The translations under genes were made by a program, and so were the position numbers. From assembly GCA_026991885.1 (NCBI GenBank), contig JALXAQ010000235.1, positions 36,854 through 100,853 on the forward strand: a stretch of 64,000 nucleotides of DNA. Direction: 5' to 3'. This DNA is from Thiotrichaceae bacterium. Its GTDB lineage: Bacteria; Pseudomonadota; Gammaproteobacteria; Beggiatoales; Beggiatoaceae. Position 1 is the stretch's first letter; each line of letters starts with the position of its first letter. This document shows positions 1 to 7,681 of this stretch, in pieces. A model generated the notes under the pieces. The model was not told the DNA's origin. It did not search any database and worked only from the letters and a program-made list of their open reading frames with translations.

Positions 1-2
1 CC

Positions 3-1247
3 CAATTGTTTCTTAAAAAACGACAAAGAAAACCGGTTTCATCTGACATTTGCTTGATTGTGCATGGCACGATATTGTTGCATGGTCAACAACAGATTCC
101 CATTACACAAGCAGATGAATCCTTGTTTACAGCAACACAATTGGCAAAAGCGGCGCGACAGCTATTACCCAAAACCACTCAAAAAGAGCGGATTACGCTT
201 GCTTTACCAAGTATAGAATTTGTTGCCACAAGTCTGACATTACCTGCGCTTGCTGTGGCAAATCCCAAAGGAGCCGTCAATTTGCAAAAGGCAACACTGT
301 TGCCAGGTGTGACAGAACAATTATTGCTCTCTGTGGAAGCCTCCAGTGATGGAGGGCAGACTTGTGCATTGTGGCTACCTGTCAAACGGGCGGAAGAATT
401 ATTCCAAGCGTTTGATAAAGTCGGTTTATTTTTAAATTGTATCTTACCACGCCCCCTTGTTGCTTTGCCTCAGAGCAAAAAAAACTATCAAGTGTATGAT
501 GAAGATGACAAAACTATCACCTATATGGGATGGTCAGGCAATGTTATCCAACGTTGGTTGCATACACTTAAAGTGGATTGTGATGAGCCATTGTTTCAAG
601 CACAGCTAGATGATGATTTGTCTAGTTTTTATAATGGAAAGGAACAAGAACGAAAAACCAGTCTTAGCAATTGGCAAGGAATGCCGATACCGTCACCAGG
701 TGCCTACAGTTATGCTTTTATACCACCCCATGCAGGATTACGCATGGCGCAAGAGGCGCGGCAAAAAAAGCAGCGTCAGATGAAAGTCGCTGTAGGAGTG
801 CTTATCGTTGCCGTCATTGGGGGCATCTTTTTTGCGAATTTCTATAAACAAGGACTCGAACAACGTTTAGCCGAATTGCAACGCAAGGATACGATCAGTC
901 AATTACGTGCCGAAGTGGTTGAAATAGAAGAAATGATTGGTCCTGTTAAAAATTTTCCACATCCCGATGTGATCCTTATTTTAGATAAGTTGAACGCCAT
1001 GATTCCTAAAACCAGTTGGCTTACTCATTTTCAGATTGAATGGGGAACTGTCAAATTTGAAGGTTACAGTCCGAATCCTAGCGAATTGATAGAAATATTA
1101 TCAAAGGAGCCTCACATTTCTAATGTCGAGATCACTCGTGGCACTAACAAGGAGCGAGGTAAAGAAGAGTTAAAATTCGGTATTAGTTTGAAATTGAAGG
1201 GGTTGAACTGGTTGGATTATCAATCTGAGTATTTTTCAGAGAGCTAA
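3..1247 (+). CDS. GspL/PilN-like assembly protein, 5' end outside the window
   Basis: The architecture is that of type II secretion GspL or type IV pilus PilN inner-membrane assembly proteins. A soluble N-terminal region of about 255 residues is followed by a basic stretch, one membrane segment at residues 261-279 (VAVGVLIVAVIGGIFFANF), a short coiled coil (about 282-315), and a periplasmic domain in which predicted strands surround an IPKTSWLTHFQIEWG segment, as in PilN/GspL ferredoxin-like folds. The first in-window initiator is a TTG at base 6 with no ribosome site, and the frame is open to the window edge, so the true start is probably upstream. No other secretion genes are visible to decide between T2SS and T4P. 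Numbering counts from the TTG. Confidence 0.6.
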   Translation, partial: QLFLKKRQRKPVSSDICLIVHGTILLHGQQQIPITQADESLFTATQLAKAARQLLPKTTQKERITLALPSIEFVATSLTLPALAVANPKGAVNLQKATLLPGVTEQLLLSVEASSDGGQTCALWLPVKRAEELFQAFDKVGLFLNCILPRPLVALPQSKKNYQVYDEDDKTITYMGWSGNVIQRWLHTLKVDCDEPLFQAQLDDDLSSFYNGKEQERKTSLSNWQGMPIPSPGAYSYAFIPPHAGLRMAQEARQKKQRQMKVAVGVLIVAVIGGIFFANFYKQGLEQRLAELQRKDTISQLRAEVVEIEEMIGPVKNFPHPDVILILDKLNAMIPKTSWLTHFQIEWGTVKFEGYSPNPSELIEILSKEPHISNVEITRGTNKERGKEELKFGISLKLKGLNWLDYQSEYFSES

Positions 1248-1304
1248 AAACGTATCAGAGTTAATCTGGAGAGAGGAAAGGATTTATTTGGCAACAACTC
1301 TAAT

Positions 1305-1361
1305 AAGTACTGAATCAAGAATTTTATTTCAAGCACCCAAAAATTCTTGGTGAAAGTACTT
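1305..1361. repeat. imperfect inverted repeat between genes
   Basis: AAGTACTGAATCAAGAATTTT is mirrored imperfectly by AAAATTCTTGGTGAAAGTACTT. The outer sequence matches the larger hairpin at 16084-16151 (AAGTACTGAACCATGAATT), so both belong to one family. It covers the TTG codon at 1347 that would otherwise extend the methyltransferase, which supports a later ATG as that gene's start. Confidence 0.5.
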
Positions 1362-1379
1362 AATTTCTACAAACTATTT

Positions 1380-2522
1380 ATGAAAATTATGAATATTATA
1401 GATATTTTTTGTGGAACGGGTGGATTTTCAGCCGGTTTTGAGGCAACGGGTGAATTTAAAGTTAAAGCAGGATTAGATATTTTAGGGGATAGACTCAAAA
1501 CGTTTAAAGCAAATCATCAGTTTGCTCGTGTGATTGAAGGCGACATTAGAAAATGCTCTCCTGACACTTTTTCAAAAGTCACCGAACTGGCACCTGGCGA
1601 TATTGATGTTATCATCGGCAGCCCCCCATGCCAAAGCTTTTCTTCAATACGCCCTTTTAGAAGTTTAACTTTCGATGATCCAAGAAATACCTTATTTGAA
1701 TCTTTCGCTTTTTTTGTGCAATTTTATCAACCGCAATTTTTTGTGTTAGAAAATGTAGTGGGTTTGATAACACATCAGCAGGGAAAAACGCTTCAACAGA
1801 TGAGAAACACTTTTGAAACATTAGGTTATAGGATTGACTGGCGGATAATGAATGCGGTTAATTATGGGTTACCACAAAGACGCGAGAGGATGATTATGAT
1901 TGGACGACGTCGCTTATCAAAGATTGTTTTTCCACAACCCACGCATTTTTTTGAAGGGCGAAGTATGATGCCCTTGAACCATCCAAAACTGATTCGTACC
2001 TATCCTTTAATGGATAATAAACTCCCTAATGCTATTAGCGTTATGGATGCTATTCATGATTTGCCAAAGCTAAAATCGGGTGAAGATGCCAAACATTATA
2101 GAACGGAGATTTCGCCAACCCCTTTTGAATGGGCACGGCGCAAAAATACTCAAAAGCTAACACTTCATAAAAGTACCGCCCACTCACCCAAAATGTTAGA
2201 AATCATCAAACATGCTGGTTCAAATATTTCGGCTTTGCCACCTGGCATGGTATCAAGTGGCTTTAGCACCTCTTATAGTCGAATAGAAGCTGATGAACCT
2301 TCTGTCACCTTAACCGTCAATTTTGTTCATCCCGCTTCTAATAAATGTATCCATCCTTACCAAGATAGAGCATTGAGTCCAAGAGAAGGGGCGCGACTGC
2401 AAGGGTTTGACGATGATTATATTTTTATAGGTAATCGTAGTCAGATTGTCAAACAAATTGGAAATGCCGTACCTCCGTTGCTTGGACGCGCTATCGCTAC
2501 CGCCTTGTTGGAACAATGGTAG
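1380..2522 (+). CDS. C5-cytosine DNA methyltransferase
   Basis: This is an S-adenosylmethionine-dependent DNA (cytosine-5)-methyltransferase, the modification half of a restriction-modification pair. Motif I (IDIFCGTGGFSAGF) lies at the N-terminus. The catalytic motif IV is GSPPCQSFSS with the nucleophile Cys near residue 84. ENV follows near 124, QRRER near 166, and the C-terminal motif reads QIGNAVPPLLG. The length, about 380 aa, is normal. I chose ATG 1380 (MKIMNIID); a TTG at 1347 in the same frame falls inside a repeat and adds no conserved sequence. The next gene is convergent, its stop directly abutting this one, and encodes the likely cognate endonuclease. Confidence 0.93.
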   Translation: MKIMNIIDIFCGTGGFSAGFEATGEFKVKAGLDILGDRLKTFKANHQFARVIEGDIRKCSPDTFSKVTELAPGDIDVIIGSPPCQSFSSIRPFRSLTFDDPRNTLFESFAFFVQFYQPQFFVLENVVGLITHQQGKTLQQMRNTFETLGYRIDWRIMNAVNYGLPQRRERMIMIGRRRLSKIVFPQPTHFFEGRSMMPLNHPKLIRTYPLMDNKLPNAISVMDAIHDLPKLKSGEDAKHYRTEISPTPFEWARRKNTQKLTLHKSTAHSPKMLEIIKHAGSNISALPPGMVSSGFSTSYSRIEADEPSVTLTVNFVHPASNKCIHPYQDRALSPREGARLQGFDDDYIFIGNRSQIVKQIGNAVPPLLGRAIATALLEQW

Positions 2523-3422
2523 TCAGTTAAAATCAACATAAGGTTTATCGCCAGAACGAAGACTATAAGGGCTTATGGTTTTATCAAAATAGACTAAAGA
2601 CATCCGGCGGAATGCCGCAGTGGTAATAACAGCCGTTTTGCCACTATCACCTTTAGTATTACTGAGTGAAAAATCCTCCTCAGAAATAAAGCCACATCGC
2701 GCCTCCCATAAAGTGGCTATATCACCACGTTTTTTACGGTCAAAACCGGTGTTGCTTGTCAAGACATAACTAAAAGTCAGATAGTTACCCGGTTTAGCCA
2801 GATGTCCTTTTGGCTTATTTTTTTCCAATGCTACCTTTATCTCAATACCATCTTCAAGTTTTCCCTGAGTTGCTAACAAGTCAGGAAAGGTATGGGGGCG
2901 GTTACGATAAAATTTTCCGCTCGAATGAAATGCTATTCGTGCTCCTAATAAATTGCCAATGATAGAAGACAAATTAGCAAGTTCAACAGTACCCCCCCCT
3001 AGCCTTGGTAAATTAGTCTCAATAAGTTTTTCATCCAATGAATTAAGTATAAAATGGGTATCAGCTATCGCATAGCACAATATTTCAGATGTTATTCCTA
3101 TCGAAAGAAGTGCCTGAGTATTTCTACAATTTTTTAACAATTCTTCGGGCGTGGTACGCTGGACAGTGCTTAGCGGTTCGGGTAAATGAGGCTTAAGTAA
3201 CTCAGTGAGAGTGATATCCAGTGCCAATGCAATTGATACCAAAGTACCAATAGTGACATTGAGTTCGCCAGATTCCAATTTTTGAACATGACGTGGATTT
3301 AAAGCCGCTTTATCAGCGAGTTCTTCTTGCGTTAATCCAAGTTTGAGTCGATAAGATTTCAATCTGCGAGCCAAGTTAGCTATTACAGATGAAACGGGTG
3401 AAGTCATTTTAGATTTTGCCAT
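2523..3422 (-). CDS. HTH domain fused to a PD-(D/E)XK restriction endonuclease
   Basis: The protein has two parts. The N-terminal 65-70 residues are a Cro/C1-type helix-turn-helix (LGLTQEELADKAALNPRHVQ, followed by LESGELNVTIGTLVSIALAL) like a controller protein or XRE regulator. The remainder contains FPDLL and, 12 residues on, GIEIKVAL, fitting a PD-X12-EXK nuclease core at about residues 180-196. With the convergent cytosine methyltransferase this makes a type II restriction-modification locus whose endonuclease carries its own putative regulator. I place the start at ATG 3422 (MAKSKM); the longer open frame to 3488 adds an implausible hydrophobic leader and overlaps an AT-rich promoter-like stretch. 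ATG 3407 is also possible. The nuclease family beyond the motif is not recognised. Confidence 0.72.
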   Translation of the reverse strand: MAKSKMTSPVSSVIANLARRLKSYRLKLGLTQEELADKAALNPRHVQKLESGELNVTIGTLVSIALALDITLTELLKPHLPEPLSTVQRTTPEELLKNCRNTQALLSIGITSEILCYAIADTHFILNSLDEKLIETNLPRLGGGTVELANLSSIIGNLLGARIAFHSSGKFYRNRPHTFPDLLATQGKLEDGIEIKVALEKNKPKGHLAKPGNYLTFSYVLTSNTGFDRKKRGDIATLWEARCGFISEEDFSLSNTKGDSGKTAVITTAAFRRMSLVYFDKTISPYSLRSGDKPYVDFN

Positions 3423-3593
3423 ATAAATATATAATATTGATATGACAAAAATAATCCACGCCTTAAAAGGCGTATTATTTTGATACAACTGTTATTTGTT
3501 ATGTTATAAAATTATCCAAAAAATGACATTTGAGCCTGCTTATGATGAATGCTTAGCTAATCCACTCTACAAATTTTTCATATTTCCTAAATT

Positions 3594-4457
3594 ATGCCTT
3601 GGTTACAAATTATCTTAGAGAAAGACGCAGACACCGTTGATCAGATTTCTGATGAATTGTTCGCTATTGGTGCGGTTTCCGTGACTTTGCAAGATGCAAA
3701 GGAGCAGCCGTTATATGAGCCCGCTTTAAATACCACCCCGCTTTGGGAACGCACACGAGTCGTTGCTTTATTTGAGGGCGAGACTGATATCCAGCAATTG
3801 CAAACTCAGTTGCAAGGGATGCCCCCTTATCAAATAGAAATGTTAGCCGATCAGGAATGGACTCGCGTTTGGATGGATGATTTTCATCCGATGCGATTTG
3901 GGGAACGTGTTTGGATTTGCCCCAGTTGGCAAACGCCGCCTGCACCACAGGCTGTCAATATTTTACTCGATCCTGGGCTCGCTTTTGGAACGGGTACACA
4001 TACAACAACGGCTTTATGTTTAGAGTGGTTAGATCAACAAAACGATTTTTCGGGTAAAACGCTGATTGATTATGGTTGCGGTTCTGGTATTTTAGGCATT
4101 GCGGCGGCTAAATTGGGTGCCGCTTGCGTTTGGGCGGTGGATAATGATCCACAAGCTTTATTGGCGACTGCGGAAAATGCGAAAAAAAATGAAGTAAGTG
4201 CCTTAATCCATCCCGTTTTACCAGAACAATTGCCTGATTTGAAGGCGGATGCCATAGTGGCTAATATTTTGGCAACGCCTTTGATAAATTTGGCAGGGCT
4301 GTTGACAGGACTTTTAAAAGTGGGTGCGCCGCTGGTATTGTCAGGCATTCTCAACTCTCAGTGTGATAGTGTCACAGCGGCTTATGCACCTGATTTTAAT
4401 CTCACGGAAGTTGTGGAACGTGATAATTGGATGCGTATTGTTGCTTTTAGGAAATAA
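3594..4457 (+). CDS. prmA: ribosomal protein L11 methyltransferase
   Basis: PrmA trimethylates ribosomal protein L11 in the cytoplasm using S-adenosylmethionine. The whole protein matches the family: the N-terminal substrate-recognition domain (MPWLQIILEKDADTVDQISD), the WTRVWMDDFHP linker, then LLDPGLAFGTGTHTTTALCL and the SAM-binding LIDYGCGSGILGIAAAKLGA, with VVANILATPL-type sequence as VANILATPLINLA near residue 222. Its 287 aa match the usual length (about 290). No Shine-Dalgarno is obvious before ATG 3594, but the alignment of the N-terminus to the family supports it. Confidence 0.96.
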   Translation: MPWLQIILEKDADTVDQISDELFAIGAVSVTLQDAKEQPLYEPALNTTPLWERTRVVALFEGETDIQQLQTQLQGMPPYQIEMLADQEWTRVWMDDFHPMRFGERVWICPSWQTPPAPQAVNILLDPGLAFGTGTHTTTALCLEWLDQQNDFSGKTLIDYGCGSGILGIAAAKLGAACVWAVDNDPQALLATAENAKKNEVSALIHPVLPEQLPDLKADAIVANILATPLINLAGLLTGLLKVGAPLVLSGILNSQCDSVTAAYAPDFNLTEVVERDNWMRIVAFRK

Positions 4458-4538
4458 AGAAGATTGATTTTTAGACTTGTTTTAAGCGAATTAAGACCTT
4501 ATTTTTGGACTCTCCAGTTAAACTTAAAGGATATAATA

Positions 4539-5816
4539 GTGAAGAGACTTATAATCATATTGCTTCCCCTCAGCATTTCTGGATTAATTCAGGCGGCGAC
4601 ATTGGACGGCAAGGAGGTGCCTATACATCATGTCAGTTCTGATAATTGTCTGGAGTGCCATCAGACGATCTACAAACAGTGGAAAGGCTCCATGCACGCT
4701 AAAAGTACGGCTTTGAAGGATCCCATACATGGTGCTATTTATCGCAAAATGGTTGGCGATCCAACCAAGGAAAATGTCAAAGTATCGGGCAAGTATCCCG
4801 TCTGTTTGCAATGTCACTCTCCTAACGCTGCCTTGGATCAGACGACTAAGCTGGATGCTAAGCCTGCCTATAGTGAAGGCATTAATTGTGTCGCTTGCCA
4901 TACTATGAAGCGATATAAGGGTTTGTACGGCAAAGATGGAAAAATGCAGTTGGGACAGAGTGCTTATGAATTATCGGATAGTTTGCAAGGACCAAACGGT
5001 TTTCTTCACGAACAGGGGCAGGGCGCAGATAAGCTGCGTTCGCACCTTGATGAGGAGGGAGAGTTAAATCCGCATTTAGGTAGGGATAACAAGGGTCAAC
5101 CCTACCTGACAGATAAAGAGGTTCAAGCTGTCGATCTACCGATGGTAGCTAATTCAACTCTAAAAACCTCAGCCGCCTGTCTGGGTTGTCATGACAAACG
5201 CAAGAATTCCAAAGGGGTTGCGCTGTGTGAGACTGGCGATGAATATCTTGAAGGTAAAAGCCGGCAAAATTGTCAATCTTGTCATATGCCCATCAGTGGG
5301 GGATTGGCCGATCATAGCATGGGCGGTGGCTACAGTCTGGCGATGTTGAAACGTTCGGTACGTCTTGATCTGATGAGTCAAAAGGTGGGAGATAGGTTGA
5401 CAATTGATGTGATGGTGGAAAATATGCAACCTCACAATGTGCCCACGGGTGCCCCTTTTCGTAATATGTATCTGAAACTCACGGCCCTTTCTGCGGATGG
5501 TGATGTGCTCTGGCAGAATTTTCAAACGCATCCGGCTAAGGAGGACCCTAAAGCCTTTTTTGTTTATACTATGATGGATGATGCCAATCATCCTGTCCCT
5601 CCGCCGATGGCGAGTAAAGTGGGTAAAAATACGCGCCTTAAGCCATACGAGACTCGTGTCCTCATTTATAATATCCCTGCTTCGGGTGTTGATTCAGTCC
5701 GTGCAGAGTTATATTACAATTTGCTTTGGCCTGGGATGGTCAAAAAGATGAGGAGGTTGCCGGCGGCACTCAAGGCTCCAAAACGGTTCGCTTGGTTTGA
5801 AGAAAAAATTCGTTAA
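4539..5816 (+). CDS. secreted five-haem cytochrome c (c554-like)
   Basis: A periplasmic electron-transfer protein. After a short signal peptide (KRLIIILLPLSISGLIQAA) there are five CXXCH haem sites at residues 37-41 (CLECH), 89-93, 117-121, 214-218 and 245-249, resembling the cytochrome c554 / multihaem family in spacing. The C-terminal 150 residues carry no haem motif and look like a beta-rich domain (LTIDVMVENMQPHNVPTG). I chose GTG 4539 because AAAGG lies 8 bases upstream and the signal peptide begins immediately; an in-frame start at 4464 would put 25 non-hydrophobic residues ahead of it. The electron partner is not visible. A role in sulfur or nitrogen respiration is only an inference. 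Confidence 0.82.
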   Translation: MKRLIIILLPLSISGLIQAATLDGKEVPIHHVSSDNCLECHQTIYKQWKGSMHAKSTALKDPIHGAIYRKMVGDPTKENVKVSGKYPVCLQCHSPNAALDQTTKLDAKPAYSEGINCVACHTMKRYKGLYGKDGKMQLGQSAYELSDSLQGPNGFLHEQGQGADKLRSHLDEEGELNPHLGRDNKGQPYLTDKEVQAVDLPMVANSTLKTSAACLGCHDKRKNSKGVALCETGDEYLEGKSRQNCQSCHMPISGGLADHSMGGGYSLAMLKRSVRLDLMSQKVGDRLTIDVMVENMQPHNVPTGAPFRNMYLKLTALSADGDVLWQNFQTHPAKEDPKAFFVYTMMDDANHPVPPPMASKVGKNTRLKPYETRVLIYNIPASGVDSVRAELYYNLLWPGMVKKMRRLPAALKAPKRFAWFEEKIR

Positions 5817-5825
5817 TTTTTGGAC

Positions 5826-5848
5826 GTCCAAGATAAATCTTGGACTCC
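5826..5848 (+). repeat. UAAA mini-hairpin, GA/TC subtype
   Basis: Palindrome GTCCAAGA-TAAA-TCTTGGAC followed by TCC. It begins 9 bases after the cytochrome stop codon and also forms the broken 3' end of the Lcl-domain pseudogene on the other strand. Confidence 0.85.
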
Positions 5849-6041
5849 TATTCATACTATATTTATGTTGACCATCTTGTAGTCCCCCATCATTGGTTTT
5901 GTTTTCCCAAGTTATTCCTGTCTCATTGTCGATAATCGCTGCCCATTGTGTTGCTTCATCTGGCAGGGTTTGTCCTTTTGTGTCTAATTTGATAAAACGA
6001 GAACGCCCTTGGTAAATATCGTTTTTTAAGTCTTTTAAAAT
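5849..6041 (-). pseudogene. Lcl (DUF1566) domain fragment
   Basis: The minus strand reads an open stretch without a start codon containing RFIKLDTKGQTLPDEATQW and then DNETGITWENKTNDGGLQDG. This is the N-terminal signature of Lcl/DUF1566 domains (typically DN.TGL.WE.KT.DGGL). The frame stops matching at the mini-hairpin repeat at 5848, so the second half of the domain is missing, and upstream the only ATG is in another frame. An intact relative of this domain is at the C-terminus of the repeat protein at 51562. I read it as a gene remnant truncated at a repeat. Confidence 0.7.
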
Positions 6042-6061
6042 TCATCGCGTTAACCTTAACT

Positions 6062-6168
6062 ACAGGGATTTTTTTTTAGCAGGGATAAGTCAAAATCGAA
6101 GGCGATCAGAATAAAAAATTGGCGCTACGATAGGTTTTGACTTATCTCTGCTCAAAAAAAATCCCTGT
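6062..6168. repeat. 107-bp inverted-repeat element
   Basis: A left arm ACAGGGATTTTTTTTT-AGCAGGGATAAGTCAAAA is mirrored by TTTTGACTTATCTCTGCT-CAAAAAAAATCCCTGT, 34 bases each with few mismatches, around a 39-base centre. No coding potential. It ends next to the 12-bp direct repeat GTTAAAGAAAGT (6170-6181) that recurs beyond the toxin-antitoxin genes at 7058-7069. Confidence 0.75.
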
Positions 6169-6204
6169 CGTTAAAGAAAGTAAACACTAACGCACTGAAG
6201 CGCT

Positions 6205-6681
6205 TTATTTTTGCAACCAATCCTCTCTCTTAACGGTGTTTTTCTTGAGGTAGTCTAAGTTGTTTAAATTTGAATCGTGAGTCGCCAAAATAAGATTATA
6301 CCTTTTCGCAGTAGCAGCAATGAGGGTATCCATGTCGGCTATCGTTCTTCCTATTCTTTTTAATTCAGCTTTCAATTTTCCAAAAATGGTCCAAACTTCT
6401 TGATCCACCAAAAGAGGGGGAATAGCTTGCTTAAATTTTTTGAGTTGTTCTAAATTATACTCTTTGTGTTGTGACCTTTCAGCCCCATATATCAATTCCC
6501 CCAAAGTCGCTTCACTCATGTAAAGAGCGGTATTATATTGGATAAAATCAATAATGTGGAGTATACGTTTTTCTTTAGGAGTTCTTCGATGCTCTTTCTT
6601 TTTTAAAGCATTGGAATAATAGATACAATTGTTTGTATCAAGTAAATATCCATCTGCTGCATTCTCTACACTATTATTCAT
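6205..6681 (-). CDS. PIN-domain ribonuclease toxin (VapC-type)
   Basis: A PIN-fold endoribonuclease, the toxin of a type II toxin-antitoxin pair. Expected acidic residues are present: the N-terminal YLLDTNNCIYY, the central SEATLGELIYGAERS, and ADMDTLIAATAKRYNLILATHD near the end, with 158 aa in all. ATG 6681 is chosen because it overlaps the upstream antitoxin stop by four bases (ATGA), typical of translational coupling, and places the PIN signature close to the N-terminus. A longer frame to 6747 overlaps the antitoxin without adding domain sequence. VapC toxins usually cut tRNA or rRNA; the target here cannot be read from sequence. Confidence 0.85.
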   Translation of the reverse strand: MNNSVENAADGYLLDTNNCIYYSNALKKKEHRRTPKEKRILHIIDFIQYNTALYMSEATLGELIYGAERSQHKEYNLEQLKKFKQAIPPLLVDQEVWTIFGKLKAELKRIGRTIADMDTLIAATAKRYNLILATHDSNLNNLDYLKKNTVKREDWLQK

Positions 6682-7040
6682 TCTTCTCCACTCAAATTCT
6701 TTTCTTCGATAACATTTTTTCTGGAAGATTGAACTTCCTGAATCCATTTTTCTGAATCAACATCATCATAATCAGGGGTTTCTTTAATAGAAGCCAAAAT
6801 AGCTTCCCTCTGTTGTTGACTAATTTTTGGTATCTGAACTTCTGTTGGCTGATGAGGGTCAGAATTCGTCAAAATAGATTCCAATACTTCTGGATGTTGC
6901 TGAAAGTAAGCGTTAAAAAATGCATTAAAAGCATACTGAATTTGATGCTGATTGATACGATTCAAATCCATTTCTGTTGGTGGTTTCACATTGAAATTAA
7001 TGTGAATGCCTTTTTTTAGGGTAGTTTTTTCTATTTCCAT
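6678..7040 (-). CDS. putative antitoxin of the PIN toxin
   Basis: A 120-residue hydrophilic protein preceding the PIN toxin with a four-base overlap, so by position and size it is the likely antitoxin. I do not recognise a standard DNA-binding fold such as AbrB, RHH or Phd. The middle (residues 27-60) is predicted helical, and the acidic C-terminus (DYDDVDSEKWIQEVQSSRK) is of the kind that wraps a PIN active site. It may be a new or diverged antitoxin family. Confidence 0.6.
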   Translation of the reverse strand: MEIEKTTLKKGIHINFNVKPPTEMDLNRINQHQIQYAFNAFFNAYFQQHPEVLESILTNSDPHQPTEVQIPKISQQQREAILASIKETPDYDDVDSEKWIQEVQSSRKNVIEEKNLSGEE

Positions 7041-7116
7041 GTTTAATATTGGCTGTTGTTAAAGAAAGTGGTCGTCCGCACAGCGGATTGAGTTAAATTG
7101 GCTCTATCTAAACCCT

Positions 7117-7191
7117 AGTACAACGGATTCGGGGAGTCAACGGATTTTTTTTGAGTTGCTCAATCCGTTGACTCCCCAAATCCGTTGTACT
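7117..7191. repeat. inverted repeat AGTACAACGGATT family
   Basis: Arms AGTACAACGGATT(C)GGGGAGTC-AACGGATT and AATCCGTT-GACTCCCCAAATCC-GTTGTACT form a long hairpin around a short T-rich loop. Another element with the same ends is at 63402-63487. No gene is present between 7041 and 7309; the remainder holds this hairpin and the repeat at 7256-7291. Confidence 0.8.
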
Positions 7192-7255
7192 AGATTTGTT
7201 GTACTCGATTTATTTTGTTTTGTAGGGTGCGTCCTACGCACCTTTTGAGTATCTT

Positions 7256-7291
7256 TTTGCCGAGGAAGGCAATCCCTTGTGGTTGCCCTTG
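7256..7291. repeat. copy of GGCAACCACAAGG repeat
   Basis: About 36 bases ending GGCAATCCCTTGTGGTTGCC are identical to the reverse complement of 22653-22688, where the sequence forms one side of a large hairpin. Here only one arm exists, a partial copy next to the CoA-binding gene. Confidence 0.75.
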
Positions 7292-7309
7292 GTATTTTAT
7301 TTTTTGGAC

Positions 7310-7681
7310 CTAAAATTGTTTCGTGCGGAGCATCACCAAGGTACAGCCGCGAATCACTTCGATCTCAAGTTTTTTGGCTTTGGATTCCAATAAATCATTT
7401 TCCGCGCCAGGATTCATAATAATTCTATTTGGCTTTATGGAAAAAATTTTGTCCATCAATTGCGTCGATCTGTCTTTGCCAACATAAAGCGTGAGTGTAT
7501 CGACTTGGCAAGTGATCTCATCCAAAGTTTTACAACTCTTTAGTCCGTGTATCTCCACTCCGAGCGGATGCACGGGATAGACATGGTGTCCATAACTGAG
7601 CAGATCACGCACTGCTTTATTAGAATAGCGTTCCTCCTTTGGAGACGCGCCTAAAACGACAACGTTTTGATTATTCTTCAT
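7310..7681 (-). CDS. CoA-binding (Rossmann) domain protein
   Basis: A small single-domain protein of the CoA-binding family related to YccU. It shows the N-terminal nucleotide-binding pattern VVVLGASPKEERYSNKAVRDLLSYGHHVYPVHP and the later NRIIMNPGAEND segment. The last bases of the upstream dihydrolipoyl dehydrogenase overlap its start by four (ATGA), so the two are translated together. The function of such stand-alone domains is unsettled; coupling to a flavoprotein disulfide reductase hints at redox or acyl-CoA sensing, which is inference. Confidence 0.8.
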   Translation of the reverse strand: MKNNQNVVVLGASPKEERYSNKAVRDLLSYGHHVYPVHPLGVEIHGLKSCKTLDEITCQVDTLTLYVGKDRSTQLMDKIFSIKPNRIIMNPGAENDLLESKAKKLEIEVIRGCTLVMLRTKQF

